The notes beneath the pieces are model-generated. The model did no database searches, had not been told where the DNA came from, and was given only the letters and a program-made list of their open reading frames with translations. Source: Solibacillus sp. R5-41 (GTDB lineage Bacteria > Bacillota > Bacilli > Bacillales_A > Planococcaceae). From it: a DNA stretch of 64,000 nt. The DNA lies in the NCBI RefSeq assembly GCF_002736105.1, contig NZ_CP024123.1:1480001-1544000 (forward strand), written 5' to 3'. The position numbers and the translations under genes were made by a program. The stretch's first letter is position 1, and the number at the start of each line of letters is the position of its first letter. Positions 1 to 9,358 of the stretch are shown here, piece after piece.

Positions 1-432
1 TAAGGAGTTTCCGTAAACTTCAGTAAGTTGAAGATGAAAGGCAGAGTCTAATTTCAAAAATTGATTTATATCATTGTTTTCAACACACTTTTTCTGTTCT
101 TGAATGATTTCCTCAAGTATCTCAATTTGTTCCGCAGTCATCAATTTAACTATTTTTGGTATGGTAAAAATCTCTATCGCTAATCGCAGTTCATACATTT
201 CTTCTACCTCATGGACGTTCAATCCTAAAATTTGAATGCCATGGTTTGAAATAATTTTTACAAACCCTTCATTTTGTAACCTTTGTAGAGCAGTCATTAT
301 TGGTGTTCTACTTATTCCAAGCTCAGCCGCTAACTGATTTTGGGAAGTGAAACCGCTTTCTAAAAAATCACCCCTAATAATTTTGTTTTTTATTTCATCA
401 TACGCTGTTTCTTGAAGTGTTTTTCCTTTCAA
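1..432 (-). CDS. GntR/FadR-family transcriptional regulator (partial, 3' end outside window)
   Basis: About 144 residues are visible and the gene runs off the left edge. The N-terminus (LQETAYDEIKNKIIRGDF, then LAAELGISRTPIMTALQRL, then EGFV) is a GntR winged helix-turn-helix. It is followed by the start of an all-helical FCD effector domain (LNVHEVEEMYELRLAIE). The start is a TTG at 432-430 preceded by a GGGAGGG ribosome site. FCD-type GntR proteins usually repress catabolic genes and release DNA on binding an acidic metabolite. The ligand cannot be told from this part. A palindrome just upstream may be its own operator. Confidence 0.88.
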   Translation of the reverse strand, partial: MKGKTLQETAYDEIKNKIIRGDFLESGFTSQNQLAAELGISRTPIMTALQRLQNEGFVKIISNHGIQILGLNVHEVEEMYELRLAIEIFTIPKIVKLMTAEQIEILEEIIQEQKKCVENNDINQFLKLDSAFHLQLTEVYGNSL

Positions 433-453
433 GAAAATCCCTCCCTACTTTAT

Positions 454-477
454 ATTCAACTTACATGTAAGTTGAAT
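454..477. promoter_or_regulatory. 24-bp perfect palindrome upstream of the GntR gene (candidate operator)
   Basis: Positions 454-465 are the exact reverse complement of 466-477 (half-site ATTCAACTTACA). It lies 22 bp upstream of the TTG start of the GntR-family gene, where autoregulatory operators are common. The symmetry is seen directly; the operator role is inferred. Confidence 0.65.
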
Positions 478-646
478 GTAAGATAAAATTTATACTACTC
501 TGAATATTAGGGAATGTAAATGTATTTTTTTGAGTAATATTTTCCAAATAAGCAGAAGACATTTAAGAAAATTGAGGAATATGATTGTGGGAGTGAATTT
601 TTATGCTTAGAAAGGCAACGTTGACTGTTCAATATGGGGGATATCA

Positions 647-1054
647 ATGCGATCTATCATTATCATTTTGTTAGGTTTTGGACTGATAACTGGTTGCTCA
701 AATGAAGTAGTGAATGAAGAACAAAAAATTGAAGTTCAAATACGGGTTGACGATGAAAACAATTATGAAGATTTCAAAGAAATTACGAATAATGATGGAG
801 TCCAAAAAGTGAAAGAGATAGTTTTTGATATTGAATGGGAAAATGCAAAGGTACAGATGGAACATCCTGCTGATTATAGGTTTATATTTCAGTATAAAAA
901 TCCTAATATAGAAGCGAAAGCCGCATCATATAATCTTTGGATAAGTCCTAATAATGATATAGTCGAAATTGTAATGGAAGAAGATACATACGCTAAACTA
1001 AGTAAGGAAAATTCAAGTATTCTTACCAAATTAATTAGTTCCTTCTTCAACTAA
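647..1054 (+). CDS. Small secreted lipoprotein, unknown function
   Basis: The product has 135 residues. The N-terminus is hydrophobic (IIIILLGFGLITGC) and ends in an ITGC lipobox with Cys17 as the lipidation site, so a membrane-anchored extracytoplasmic lipoprotein is expected. A GGGGG run lies 7-12 bases before the ATG. The mature part is acidic and looks like a small alpha/beta domain. I do not recognise the family. A strong hairpin follows the gene, so it is probably transcribed alone. Confidence 0.7.
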   Translation: MRSIIIILLGFGLITGCSNEVVNEEQKIEVQIRVDDENNYEDFKEITNNDGVQKVKEIVFDIEWENAKVQMEHPADYRFIFQYKNPNIEAKAASYNLWISPNNDIVEIVMEEDTYAKLSKENSSILTKLISSFFN

Positions 1055-1129
1055 CGGGGGCTTTAGTTGAATATTCGGTTTCCGAAATGATCAATTTTTA
1101 TTATAAAAAAACCTATACAGATATGAAAA

Positions 1130-1170
1130 ATAGCCCCTTTTTGAACAATCTTTGTTCAAAAAGGGGCTAT
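1130..1170. terminator. Strong hairpin terminator after the lipoprotein gene
   Basis: A 19-bp perfect stem (left arm 1130-1148, right arm 1152-1170) has a 3-base loop. The stem holds the GC block AGCCCC/GGGGCT. A-runs on the left and T-rich sequence on the right would allow it to act in either direction. Confidence 0.8.
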
Positions 1171-1264
1171 GATTTTCTATAAAAATCATCATTTATAGCT
1201 GTATTTTAATCAATCTTTATTCCAAGTCAACTGCAATTAGGGATTTTGTATCGTTAATAAAAAG

Positions 1265-1311
1265 AAAAGGACTTGCGTATATGATTAATTTTCATAAACG
1301 CAAGTCCTTTT
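1265..1311. terminator. Hairpin terminator in the 1055-1423 gap
   Basis: The arms AAAAGGACTTGCGT (1265-1278) and its exact complement (1298-1311) are separated by a 19-base loop. It could end transcription from either side. Apart from this and the preceding hairpin the gap holds no gene that I can see. Confidence 0.65.
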
Positions 1312-1423
1312 ATTGTGCATTCCACTTAATTTTTTAGAGACAGACCTGTAATTATGAGAAATTCTTCATGTTGTACTAAAAATAACTGGAAGTGTTCGGC
1401 ATATTTTTAGAAATGATTTAAAA

Positions 1424-1669
1424 TCACATTAATTCTTTCATTCTCACTAGATCATGATTTTCGGATGAATAATCGAGTCTCATTTTATCTAATTCAATTT
1501 TCATTTTCTCTGTTTCAATAATGAAGTTTTTCTGTCTTATTTTTTCAAGTTCAATTTCATCCCGCATCATATCGGCTTTAATTTTAGCAAGTCTTCGCTG
1601 ATGATCGGTAACGATTGCTGTGATTGGCACAGTCATAACAATCCCTACGATTATGATTGCTGTCAACAT
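1424..1669 (-). CDS. Small membrane protein with one TM helix and a coiled coil
   Basis: The product has 81 residues. Residues 1-20 form one hydrophobic helix (LTAIIIVGIVMTVPITAIV). The rest is a charged heptad-like helix rich in K, E, M and L (LEKIRQKNFIIETEKMKIELDKM), which suggests a membrane-tethered coiled coil. A good AAGGAG site sits 8 bases before the ATG, so the gene is probably real. The topology resembles other small Bacillales envelope proteins, but the family is not recognised. Confidence 0.65.
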   Translation of the reverse strand: MLTAIIIVGIVMTVPITAIVTDHQRRLAKIKADMMRDEIELEKIRQKNFIIETEKMKIELDKMRLDYSSENHDLVRMKELM

Positions 1670-1822
1670 TTGATCTACTCCTTTATAACTTCTTGTTTTC
1701 CATTGTAACTTAATTTGCGTTTAAATCAAAGAATATACTTAATTGTAAAAATATTATTAAAATTACCATTCAATAATGATAAGATATGTATTTGGAAATA
1801 AATACAATGTGGTGGTGTTAGA

Positions 1823-3409
1823 ATGCTTACGATTTTTGGAGGGATTGGTCTGTTTTTATTAGGAATGGCCATGTTGACGAACGGATTAAAAGAAATCGCT
1901 GGAGATGCGTTAAAGCGGTGGCTTAATACATTTACAAAAGGTCGTATAAGTGCCGTGTTTTCGGGGGCAGTCATGACGTTGCTCGTGCAATCCTCGACAG
2001 CGACAACGCTGTTAACTATTGGATTTGTAAGCGCGGGTTTACTCACATTTATGCAATCCATTGGTGTGATAATTGGTGCGAATATCGGGAGTACAAGTAC
2101 GGGTTGGATTATTTCATTAATAGGATTTAAAATTAGCCTGCAAACGATGGCATTACCAATCATTGGTGTTGGGGTATTTATGTCCTTAATAGCACCGAAT
2201 GATGTTAAAAAATTTGGTGGGGTCCTCGCTGGATTCGGGCTATTATTTTTAGGGATTGATCTGTTACAGCAAGGGATGGGCTCAGCGCAAGAATTGATTT
2301 CATTTAATGCAATCCCAGCCGATACTTTTATTTCAATTTTTTTATTAATCGTTATCGGGATTGTGATGACAGTAATAATGCAAGCTTCCAGTGCGGCCAT
2401 GGCGGCAACGTTGGCAGCGTTGTTTGCAGGCGCAATTGATTTTGAACAGGCGGCGTATTTAGTCATTGGACAAAACATAGGGACAACGGCAACGGCATTA
2501 TTTGCAGCGATCGGGGCTTCGGTTTCAGCAAAACGGACGGCAATGACGCATTTATTATTCAATATTATTACGGCTGTTATTGTCACGATAATTTTCCCGT
2601 ATTTTTTACAGGCAACGAAATGGTTTACAATTTTAATTGCAGGTGAATTCGAACAAACATTGGGATTAGCGATTTTTCATACATTATTTAGTTTAGTAGG
2701 TGCGTGTATTTTCATCCCGTTAATGCAACCATTTGCCAATTTATTAATGAAAATTGTTCCAGAACGCGAAAATGCACTGACACGCAATTTAGATGACAGT
2801 TTAGTAGCCATGCCCTCTGTCGCGATTGATGTCTCCTTTAAAACGTTACGAGAGATCATAATCGAATTAACGAAAGCACTACAACGGTTAATTACGATGA
2901 AAAAAGTGACGATTGAATACGAAAAGAAAATGTTAGAAGTAGAAGAAGCCATTGATACTACACGGACGTTTTTAGATGGTATTCTCGTGACATCAAAACG
3001 CGAAAGATTAAAGCTTATTTCGATTTTACATACGTTAGATCACTTAACGCGTTTAATTAAGGTTTTAAGAGAACAACAAAAAGTCGAAGCGATTTACTTA
3101 CAAGAAAAAATGATGCAGCAGTGGCAGGAAATTTTAACAATGATCGAGGATAAAATTTCACAGGAAGAAAAAATGCTCGATATTTCATTATTATTAGAGC
3201 AAACTTCTCAAGAAATGGCACAAGAGCGAAGAAATAAACGTAAACAATATTTTGAACGCTCCGTAGCGAATGAAACTCAGCTGGATTTAGCTGTTTCGAA
3301 AGTGGAAGCATTGTTGTGGATTGACCGACTCGTTTATCACTATTGGAGAGCAACAGCGCGTATGGCAGAGTTTCAATCTATTAACGAAGACTCGAATCAC
3401 AAATCGTAG
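1823..3409 (+). CDS. Na/Pi cotransporter family protein (NptA/YjbB type) with PhoU-like tail
   Basis: The protein has 528 residues. The membrane half (about 1-310) carries the two inverted signatures of the Na+/Pi cotransporter II family: QSSTATT with a following hydrophobic helix near residue 56, and QASSAA near residue 187. GANIGST and GQNIGTT follow these motifs. The C-terminal ~200 residues are charged and helical, like the PhoU-type cytoplasmic domain of bacterial YjbB-like members. It probably moves phosphate, or a related anion, with sodium across the cell membrane. The start follows a GGTGGTG ribosome site. The gene stands alone and ends at a hairpin at 3452-3480. Confidence 0.9.
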   Translation: MLTIFGGIGLFLLGMAMLTNGLKEIAGDALKRWLNTFTKGRISAVFSGAVMTLLVQSSTATTLLTIGFVSAGLLTFMQSIGVIIGANIGSTSTGWIISLIGFKISLQTMALPIIGVGVFMSLIAPNDVKKFGGVLAGFGLLFLGIDLLQQGMGSAQELISFNAIPADTFISIFLLIVIGIVMTVIMQASSAAMAATLAALFAGAIDFEQAAYLVIGQNIGTTATALFAAIGASVSAKRTAMTHLLFNIITAVIVTIIFPYFLQATKWFTILIAGEFEQTLGLAIFHTLFSLVGACIFIPLMQPFANLLMKIVPERENALTRNLDDSLVAMPSVAIDVSFKTLREIIIELTKALQRLITMKKVTIEYEKKMLEVEEAIDTTRTFLDGILVTSKRERLKLISILHTLDHLTRLIKVLREQQKVEAIYLQEKMMQQWQEILTMIEDKISQEEKMLDISLLLEQTSQEMAQERRNKRKQYFERSVANETQLDLAVSKVEALLWIDRLVYHYWRATARMAEFQSINEDSNHKS

Positions 3410-3451
3410 CGGTGGCGATGCCATTGTTGAAGATTTCGCTCAGCTAAAAAT

Positions 3452-3480
3452 AGCCGTTAATTCTTAGTAGATTAACGGCT
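3452..3480. terminator. Hairpin between convergent genes
   Basis: The arms AGCCGTTAAT and ATTAACGGCT form a 10-bp perfect stem with a 9-base loop. It lies between the convergent Na/Pi transporter and the small membrane protein at 3487-3681, so it probably serves both. Confidence 0.7.
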
Positions 3481-3486
3481 TGTACA

Positions 3487-3681
3487 TTATCGAGTATGCT
3501 TTTTTTCAACTTTCATGCCAATAATTCGAACGACAATTCCAATAAGGATAAATACCCATCCAATCCCAATGAAAACGTAATTTAATGTTGTACCTGCATT
3601 TGGAAGGACATCAAATAGCCCTAAGCAAACAACGACAATTCCTGAAAAAGATATTAATAGTCCTGCTGTTATAATGCTCAA
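3487..3681 (-). CDS. Small two-TM membrane protein, unknown function
   Basis: The product has 64 residues with two hydrophobic helices (about 5-22 and 33-53) and a basic tail (MKVEKKHTR). The start is a TTG with a GAGGTG ribosome site six bases upstream. No family is recognised. Confidence 0.6.
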   Translation of the reverse strand: MSIITAGLLISFSGIVVVCLGLFDVLPNAGTTLNYVFIGIGWVFILIGIVVRIIGMKVEKKHTR

Positions 3682-3754
3682 TTATTTCACCTCTAAAAAA
3701 ATTCTACCACGAGGTGTTTATGAATACAATGATACTGCGTGTTTAATACATTGT

Positions 3755-3786
3755 GAAATCAAGAGAGAAATCAAGAGAGAAATCAA
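3755..3786. repeat. Short tandem repeat, 12-bp unit, about 2.6 copies
   Basis: The unit GAAATCAAGAGA is repeated at 3755 and 3767, followed by a partial third copy. It lies 100 bp upstream of the SLH surface protein, in its probable promoter region. Confidence 0.7.
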
Positions 3787-3885
3787 TAGTAGGTTAAATT
3801 ACTTATTTTTTCTTTTTTGCTAAATATTTGAAACTTTCACCGGTTTAAACTCGTCTTATAATAAGAGAAATGGAGGATGAAAATT

Positions 3886-6111
3886 ATGAAGAAATGGTCA
3901 GTAGCAGTTGGGTCATCGATTTTAGCGTTAAGTTTATTAGCAACTACAGCGGAAGCTTCAACGTCAGTGCAACAAAAGGATGAAAGAATTCCAATATTAG
4001 TTGCATTGAATGAAAATGATGTTTCAAAAGAACAATTAATTAAAAAATTAAAAGAGATACTTCCAGAAACATTTAGTTCGTATAAAGATAGTGATTTCCA
4101 AATGAGTAGTATGAGTCATCATTATGTTGGCGATGATGTGACGCGCTATGAATTAATGTTCAACAAAATGGTGGATAAAAAAACAACTTCGGGAAGCGTT
4201 ACATTTGCAGGTGATAATTTAGATTTAGAAAGTTTTTATTTCCAACCTGGTAATATGAAGGATGCCATGTTCCCTGGTAAAGTGACGAGTGAAGAAGCGC
4301 AAAAAATTGCGGAATCCTTCATGAAAAAGATAGCAAAGGGGAATGACTTTGTTATCAATAGCGATGTGCCAAGTTACTATTCAACTCGAGTTTTAACAGA
4401 GCCAATTTCGTATAACTATTCCTTTGTTCGCGCTGAAAATGGGGTTCCGATTCAAGATAATATGATTTTAGTAAGCGTTCTAGGAGACGGTCAAATTCAA
4501 AGTATTTATCAAACAGTCAATGGGAATAAGCGTTTAGCCTTTGAGGATAAAGCGTCGATGATTTCTTCTCAGGAAGCGATTAACAAATTTAAGGACAATG
4601 TTCAATTAGAACTACAATATCAAATTAATTATAACTTTAATTCAGGAGAGCCATATGTACAGCTCGTTTATCAACCTGTAACGACAATGATCGGTCTTCA
4701 TGCGACATCGAATAAATGGTATACATTGTCAGGTCTAACTGAAACCGTACCGACACAATCTAAATTGGAGAGGGTAGCAACGGCACCATTAAAGCCGATG
4801 AGTCCAATTACTTTAGAACAAGCAAAAGAGATTGCGAAAAAATTGACGAATAAAGATGCAGGTGAAGGGAAATTTACGATTGATTCTGCTTTTGAAAGTG
4901 AACGAAATGGTCAAGCGATTATTAGTATTAGTTATTCGTATCATGTTGGAAACTCATCATTTGGTTCGTCAATAGACTTTAATAAAAATACAGGAGAGTT
5001 AATAAACTACTCTGATTTCTCTTCATACCAGAGCCATCTTTCAAATGAAGAACAACCAAAAGTACCAAAATTAGCGAAAGATAAAGTGCTAAACATTGCA
5101 TTGGAAGCAGTTAAAGAATTTGCACCTTCTACATTACATGACTATTCCAAGCCAACGATCGACCCTTACTATGACGAACAATCGGGTACGCATCATGTCA
5201 CTTTCCCTAAAATCAAAAATGGGCTAATTGTTAATGGTGATAATTTATCTGTAACGGTTGGAGATGATGGCCAAGTAAAATCATACTATCGCTCAGCATA
5301 TGAAATTGATGAATGGCCAGATGCTTCATCAGCGATCGAAAAAACAAAGGCTACAGAAACATTTAAAGAGGCGTTATCTACCAAGTTAGTTTATTCGAGA
5401 ACGGGCAATACTAATCCGGAAGAAGCGTATAAGTTAGTTTATATTCCAACGGTGAAGGGACAAGAATATTATCACATTGATGCTCAAACAGGTCAGATTG
5501 TGAATGGTTTTGTTAATGGCGGACAAGATCAACTTTCTATTACCCATCCAACTGCAGAAAAAGAGCTAAATTATTTAATCCAAGCAGGGGCAATTGAAGT
5601 GAAGGATGTAAGTCAATTTAATGCGGATGCAGCCATTACAAAAGGCCAAGCATTAAAAACGATTCTTAAGTCATTAACATATTTCTATTACGATGACTAC
5701 AATCAAACTTCAGAAAAACCAATGTCATTTGACAATATCGATCCGAAACATCCGCTTTATCAAGTAGTTGAAAGTGCATCGGCAATTGGGATTTTAAAAC
5801 CTGGTCAAGAATCGTTTAATCCGGATGAAAAAATAACACGTGAAGAACTATCTGTATGGTTTATTCGTACATTAGGGCTTGAACAAGCAGCGCAACATAG
5901 CGATATTTATAACGTGGCCTATGCGGATAAAGATAAGATATCAGCGCAATATAAGGGTTATGTAGCATTATCACAAGCGATGGGACTACAAAAATTACAG
6001 CAATCGAATTTTAATCCAACAAGTGAAGTAACTTATGCGGATTTAGCAGTTTCAATCATTCAATTGGCATACGAAATTGCTGATAAACGACAATCTCGTA
6101 TGTATTACTAA
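3886..6111 (+). CDS. Secreted YcdB/YcdC-like protein with C-terminal S-layer homology domains
   Basis: The product has 741 residues. The ATG at 3886 is preferred because GGAGGA lies 8 bases before it; the in-frame ATG at 3877 overlaps that ribosome site. Residues 1-25 form a signal peptide ending at AEA. The body (about 30-570) holds repeated PepSY-like modules (TSEEAQKIAESFMKK, TLEQAKEIAKKLT, AKDKVLNIALEAVKEF), as in the YcdB/YcdC family. The last ~170 residues contain three degenerate SLH motifs (for example ASAIGILKPGQESFNPDEK), which would bind pyruvylated wall polymer. It is therefore a wall-associated protein of unknown exact role. The gene stands alone, with a terminator at 6155. Confidence 0.85.
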   Translation: MKKWSVAVGSSILALSLLATTAEASTSVQQKDERIPILVALNENDVSKEQLIKKLKEILPETFSSYKDSDFQMSSMSHHYVGDDVTRYELMFNKMVDKKTTSGSVTFAGDNLDLESFYFQPGNMKDAMFPGKVTSEEAQKIAESFMKKIAKGNDFVINSDVPSYYSTRVLTEPISYNYSFVRAENGVPIQDNMILVSVLGDGQIQSIYQTVNGNKRLAFEDKASMISSQEAINKFKDNVQLELQYQINYNFNSGEPYVQLVYQPVTTMIGLHATSNKWYTLSGLTETVPTQSKLERVATAPLKPMSPITLEQAKEIAKKLTNKDAGEGKFTIDSAFESERNGQAIISISYSYHVGNSSFGSSIDFNKNTGELINYSDFSSYQSHLSNEEQPKVPKLAKDKVLNIALEAVKEFAPSTLHDYSKPTIDPYYDEQSGTHHVTFPKIKNGLIVNGDNLSVTVGDDGQVKSYYRSAYEIDEWPDASSAIEKTKATETFKEALSTKLVYSRTGNTNPEEAYKLVYIPTVKGQEYYHIDAQTGQIVNGFVNGGQDQLSITHPTAEKELNYLIQAGAIEVKDVSQFNADAAITKGQALKTILKSLTYFYYDDYNQTSEKPMSFDNIDPKHPLYQVVESASAIGILKPGQESFNPDEKITREELSVWFIRTLGLEQAAQHSDIYNVAYADKDKISAQYKGYVALSQAMGLQKLQQSNFNPTSEVTYADLAVSIIQLAYEIADKRQSRMYY

Positions 6112-6154
6112 TTAGCAAGAAATAACGTCAAGTAATTGTAGTGAAATTTCGACG

Positions 6155-6191
6155 TCCCGTAAAGTTAGGACTAAACTTTACGGGATTTTTT
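6155..6191 (+). terminator. Rho-independent terminator of the SLH protein gene
   Basis: The stem TCCCGTAAAGTT/AACTTTACGGGA (12 bp, loop of 7) is followed by six T residues. Confidence 0.9.
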
Positions 6192-6382
6192 GATTCAATT
6201 ATGAAAAAAAACGCACATTTTACGAATGCACGTTCTATTTGCGGCATATAATTGTAGTTTTAGCACCCCTTTTTATGCTAAAATAAGAATAAGTGCTCAT
6301 TACGAAAAAAATTGGCGATAAATTTCGGAAAACGTTGTAATATATTTAAAGTACTTAATTATTGATGGAAGTTGGGAAAAGG

Positions 6383-6820
6383 ATGCAAAAGAATAAATAT
6401 CGTATTCATAGTAATGCATTATTTGAAATTGCTCAAAGTCGTGCTTTTACGGAAAAAGATAATATTGAAGAACGCTTTGATGAAACTGGCAAAATTAAAT
6501 TAGTAAGTGATCGTGCAGGAGCCGATCTATTGTTATTTTTAGTGAAAACAGAAGACGGACTTTCTTACTTAGTAAAATGGGATGACTCAGAGGAATTTTA
6601 TAAAGGCTTCAATATGGCGTGGGAAGAATTTTTATGGTGCCTAGATATTATTAACAAACCTTTAGAGGAAGCAGCTAAAAAAGCGGCAATCGAAGCGGCA
6701 GAAGCAGCAAAAAAGGCAGCAGAAGAAGCAGCTTTAGCAGCAACTGAAGAAGCAGCAGCTGAAGAACAAAAATCACAGCCAGATGAAGATAAAGAAGATA
6801 AAGAAGAAGTAACAAATTAA
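6383..6820 (+). CDS. Hypothetical cytoplasmic protein with Ala/Glu/Lys-rich helical tail
   Basis: About 145 residues. A compact N-terminal domain of ~95 residues (SNALFEIAQSRAF ... VKWDDSEEFYKGFNMAWEEFLWCLDI) is followed by a low-complexity helix with repeated AAKKAAEEA-type heptads and an acidic end. No signal peptide is present. The ATG at 6383 is favoured over 6365 because only the former has purine-rich sequence (GGAAG, GGGAAAAGG) upstream. I do not recognise the family. A strong terminator follows. Confidence 0.6.
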   Translation: MQKNKYRIHSNALFEIAQSRAFTEKDNIEERFDETGKIKLVSDRAGADLLLFLVKTEDGLSYLVKWDDSEEFYKGFNMAWEEFLWCLDIINKPLEEAAKKAAIEAAEAAKKAAEEAALAATEEAAAEEQKSQPDEDKEDKEEVTN

Positions 6821-6868
6821 AAAACCACAATTCACTGAGCATGCATTTCAGTGAATTGTGGTTTTTGT
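6821..6868. terminator. Bidirectional terminator between convergent genes
   Basis: An 18-bp perfect stem (6821-6838 with 6848-6865) is flanked by A-runs on the left and T-runs on the right. It sits between the hypothetical gene and the convergent MATE gene. Confidence 0.9.
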
Positions 6869-6873
6869 TTTCG

Positions 6874-8223
6874 TTAATTATTATTGGAAGGAATAATAGC
6901 ATAGCGTTCCCATTTACGACTTTTCCAACGAATAAGAACTAAAATTGCTCGTATCCATTCGTCACAAGTAATGGCTAGCCAAACACCTACAAGTCCTAAA
7001 TCAAATACAAAAACAAAGACATAGCCGAGCGACAGACCGATAAAAATCATCGATACAATGCCGATTCTGACTGGATATGTGGCATCTCCAGCAGCACGTA
7101 ATGAGTTGATAATCGTGATGTTAATCGTCCTTCCGGTTTCCAGTAAAACACTTAATAAAAGAACGCTTGCACCAATTCGAATAATTTCGTCATTGTCCGT
7201 AAATAGACCGATTAACGGTTCACGGAAAAAAGTGACAAGAGCGACCATAACAAATGTAAAAATAAGTGCAGATTTCACGCTAAACCATACACTTTGATAA
7301 GCTCGATCTTTTTCACCTGCTCCGACGTAACGTCCGACTAAAATAGCAGTTCCCATGCCAATTGCCATCGCGAATAAATACGTAAACATTGAAATATTGA
7401 CTGCGTATTGACGAGCAGATAATGCTTCAGCCCCAATATAGGTTACATAATAAAGCAGAATAATTTGGCTTGTTTGATAAAGTACTTGCTCAAGTGCTGA
7501 AGGAATCCCGATTTTTAAAATTTTTGTAATATAATCTTTTGTGAACGTGTAATAATCTTGAATTTTAATTCGAACTTCTAACGCCTGATAGAGCAGCCAG
7601 AAAAATACGATTGAAGCTAATATCCGACTAATGACAGAGGAAATCGCTGCGCCCTCTACGCCTAATACAGGTGCCCCGAACTTTCCGAAAATTAAAATAT
7701 AGTTCAAAATTACATGGACGACATTCATGCCGAGCGAAACAAACATCGTTTGCTTCGTCCAACCTTGTACACGAATTACAGACGCAAGGGAAGTGATGAG
7801 TGCTTGCACAAAAATAAATCCACCTACAATTGCTAAATAGCTTTGTGCAAATTCAAGTACGGCACCTTCCAAATTCATCATTTGCATAATTTGATCGGAC
7901 ATTAAAAGGAATACGCCACTTAAAACTAATCCAATGATTAAATTTAATGTCACAGATAGAGCAGCAATTTTAGAAGCTTCCCCAATTAATCGAGAGCCTA
8001 AGTATTGCGAAACAACAATAGAAGCACCTGTTCCAATAACCCCTAGTAATAAAATCGCTATTTGGATGTATTGATTGGCCGTTCCAACACCTGCAACAGC
8101 ATCGTCTGACACCGCGCTAAGCATAAAAGTATCTGCGAGCCCCATGAGCATAAATAGAAATAATTCTAAAAATAGAGGCCATGTTAGTTTAAATAAACTT
8201 AAATCATTTGTTGATTTTGCCAT
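6874..8223 (-). CDS. MATE family multidrug efflux transporter
   Basis: The product has about 449 residues with twelve predicted membrane helices in two homologous halves, typical of MATE/NorM cation antiporters. Recognisable elements are the N-terminal LTWPLFLELFLFMLMGLADTF, the GTGASIVVSQYLG segment in the first half, and the AMGMGTAILVGRYVGAG-like segment (AIGMGTAILVGRYVGAG) in the second. It probably exports cationic drugs or metabolites in exchange for Na+ or H+. The ATG at 8223 is chosen because GAG lies 8 bases upstream; an in-frame GTG at 8232 is the alternative. No regulator gene is adjacent. Confidence 0.9.
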   Translation of the reverse strand: MAKSTNDLSLFKLTWPLFLELFLFMLMGLADTFMLSAVSDDAVAGVGTANQYIQIAILLLGVIGTGASIVVSQYLGSRLIGEASKIAALSVTLNLIIGLVLSGVFLLMSDQIMQMMNLEGAVLEFAQSYLAIVGGFIFVQALITSLASVIRVQGWTKQTMFVSLGMNVVHVILNYILIFGKFGAPVLGVEGAAISSVISRILASIVFFWLLYQALEVRIKIQDYYTFTKDYITKILKIGIPSALEQVLYQTSQIILLYYVTYIGAEALSARQYAVNISMFTYLFAMAIGMGTAILVGRYVGAGEKDRAYQSVWFSVKSALIFTFVMVALVTFFREPLIGLFTDNDEIIRIGASVLLLSVLLETGRTINITIINSLRAAGDATYPVRIGIVSMIFIGLSLGYVFVFVFDLGLVGVWLAITCDEWIRAILVLIRWKSRKWERYAIIPSNNN

Positions 8224-8401
8224 TTGTTTCACTCTTTCGTGTAGTTGATTAAAGCAAAACGTATCGTAACATAAATTTCGAGAGCCGGATAGTCCGAATT
8301 GTAAATCAATTTGAATAGTATCGCTCTTTCACCAAACCTGTGCAGCTCTCTATAAATGAAAGTATTCTTATAAGCATTCTAATAAAGAATGGACTACTTT
8401 T

Positions 8402-8712
8402 GGCTGGTTAAGCACTTGAGTCACACAGCTTTGTTGTCACAAATCTGTACTGAATCATCTTTGTGCTAGGCCAGCCTATGTGTACGTTGGGCCTACTGAA
8501 ACCATCCGCATATAGTACACTACTAAAGTGAGAGACGGCGGATTCATTGATATTTTTCTTCTCCACGTGCCTCACCATGGGATGTTTTTCATTCCGCTAT
8601 AAAGTAGCACTTCTGTTTTAATAACAGAAACAATCTAATATATAACTTGAACACTTAAATTTTGATTTATAATTGGCCCCGCGGAAAGCGTCCGGACCGG
8701 AATGGAAATCAC
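8402..8712 (-). repeat. Dispersed intergenic repeat family C, eroded copy 1
   Basis: Two blocks match, in inverted orientation, the copy at 41262-41508: 8402-8462 (GTCACACAGCTTTGTTGT core) and 8677-8712 (CGCGGAAAGC ... CCGGAATGGAAATCA). Part of the AT-rich linker (TTGAACA near 8648) also matches. The order of blocks is the same in both copies. Sequences of the GCGGAAAGC...GGAAATCA type are widespread between genes in Bacillaceae. The 8224-8947 gap holds no gene that I can support. Confidence 0.75.
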
Positions 8713-8947
8713 TCCTCCTTGTTATGGTAAACATCTAAAAGGAGCATTTTTTAGTTTAACTCATAGAGAGAGGTCCTATGAGACCATGCGAATGTATTAC
8801 AAGGACCGATTTGAATGTTTTACCAAAACGAACGTAATTAAAAATCATCATATGCGGTAGCTTAATGGATGAGAACTTGCTACTTTCATAAGGCTATTTT
8901 GATTTTTCCATCTGATATAATATAGGAATATAAAGGAGTTGTCATTT

Positions 8948-9283
8948 ATGCAGGCCAAGAAAGTTACGATTTCATGTAAAAATTGTGGTGAGGAAATGAC
9001 GATTGATTTCAATCAAGCCCAGTTTTCTTCATCCCTACAAATAGTAAACGGGAAAAAGCATCAAAGTCGCACGTTTATGGATAACTGCCCACATTGCGAA
9101 ACGATGAATACAGTAACGAGTGAAAATAAAATGGAGTGGGGAAAAAGAAAAGGACCGAATATAAAATTTGTTATGTTCTCAGGTCTGTTTTCCTGCTTAA
9201 CGTTTATCGTATTCGGTATCGTTGCCATTTATTTTGCATTTAAAGGGTTTCAATTAGTAATGGATTGGTTTTTCAATAGTTAA
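8948..9283 (+). CDS. Zinc-ribbon protein with C-terminal membrane anchor
   Basis: The product has 111 residues. Two CxxC pairs (CKNCGEE near residue 10 and CPHCET near 48) form a likely zinc ribbon. Residues about 74-105 form a hydrophobic C-terminal helix. AAAGGAG ends 9 bases before the ATG at 8948; the in-frame TTG at 8939 abuts the ribosome site and is unlikely. The gene may be co-transcribed with the VOC gene 75 bp downstream. The role is unknown. Confidence 0.7.
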   Translation: MQAKKVTISCKNCGEEMTIDFNQAQFSSSLQIVNGKKHQSRTFMDNCPHCETMNTVTSENKMEWGKRKGPNIKFVMFSGLFSCLTFIVFGIVAIYFAFKGFQLVMDWFFNS

Positions 9284-9358
9284 TTTTTATACAAATAAAA
9301 CATTTAAAGGAAATAATGATACAATTATTTGGAACATGTTGATACGAGGGGGACGTTC

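Noticed and set aside
1726-2586. Long minus-strand open frame of 286 codons antisense to the Na/Pi transporter
   Set aside because: It lies entirely opposite a clear transporter gene, has no ribosome site, and its Asn/Pro/Ile-rich product is typical of the complement of membrane-protein codons.
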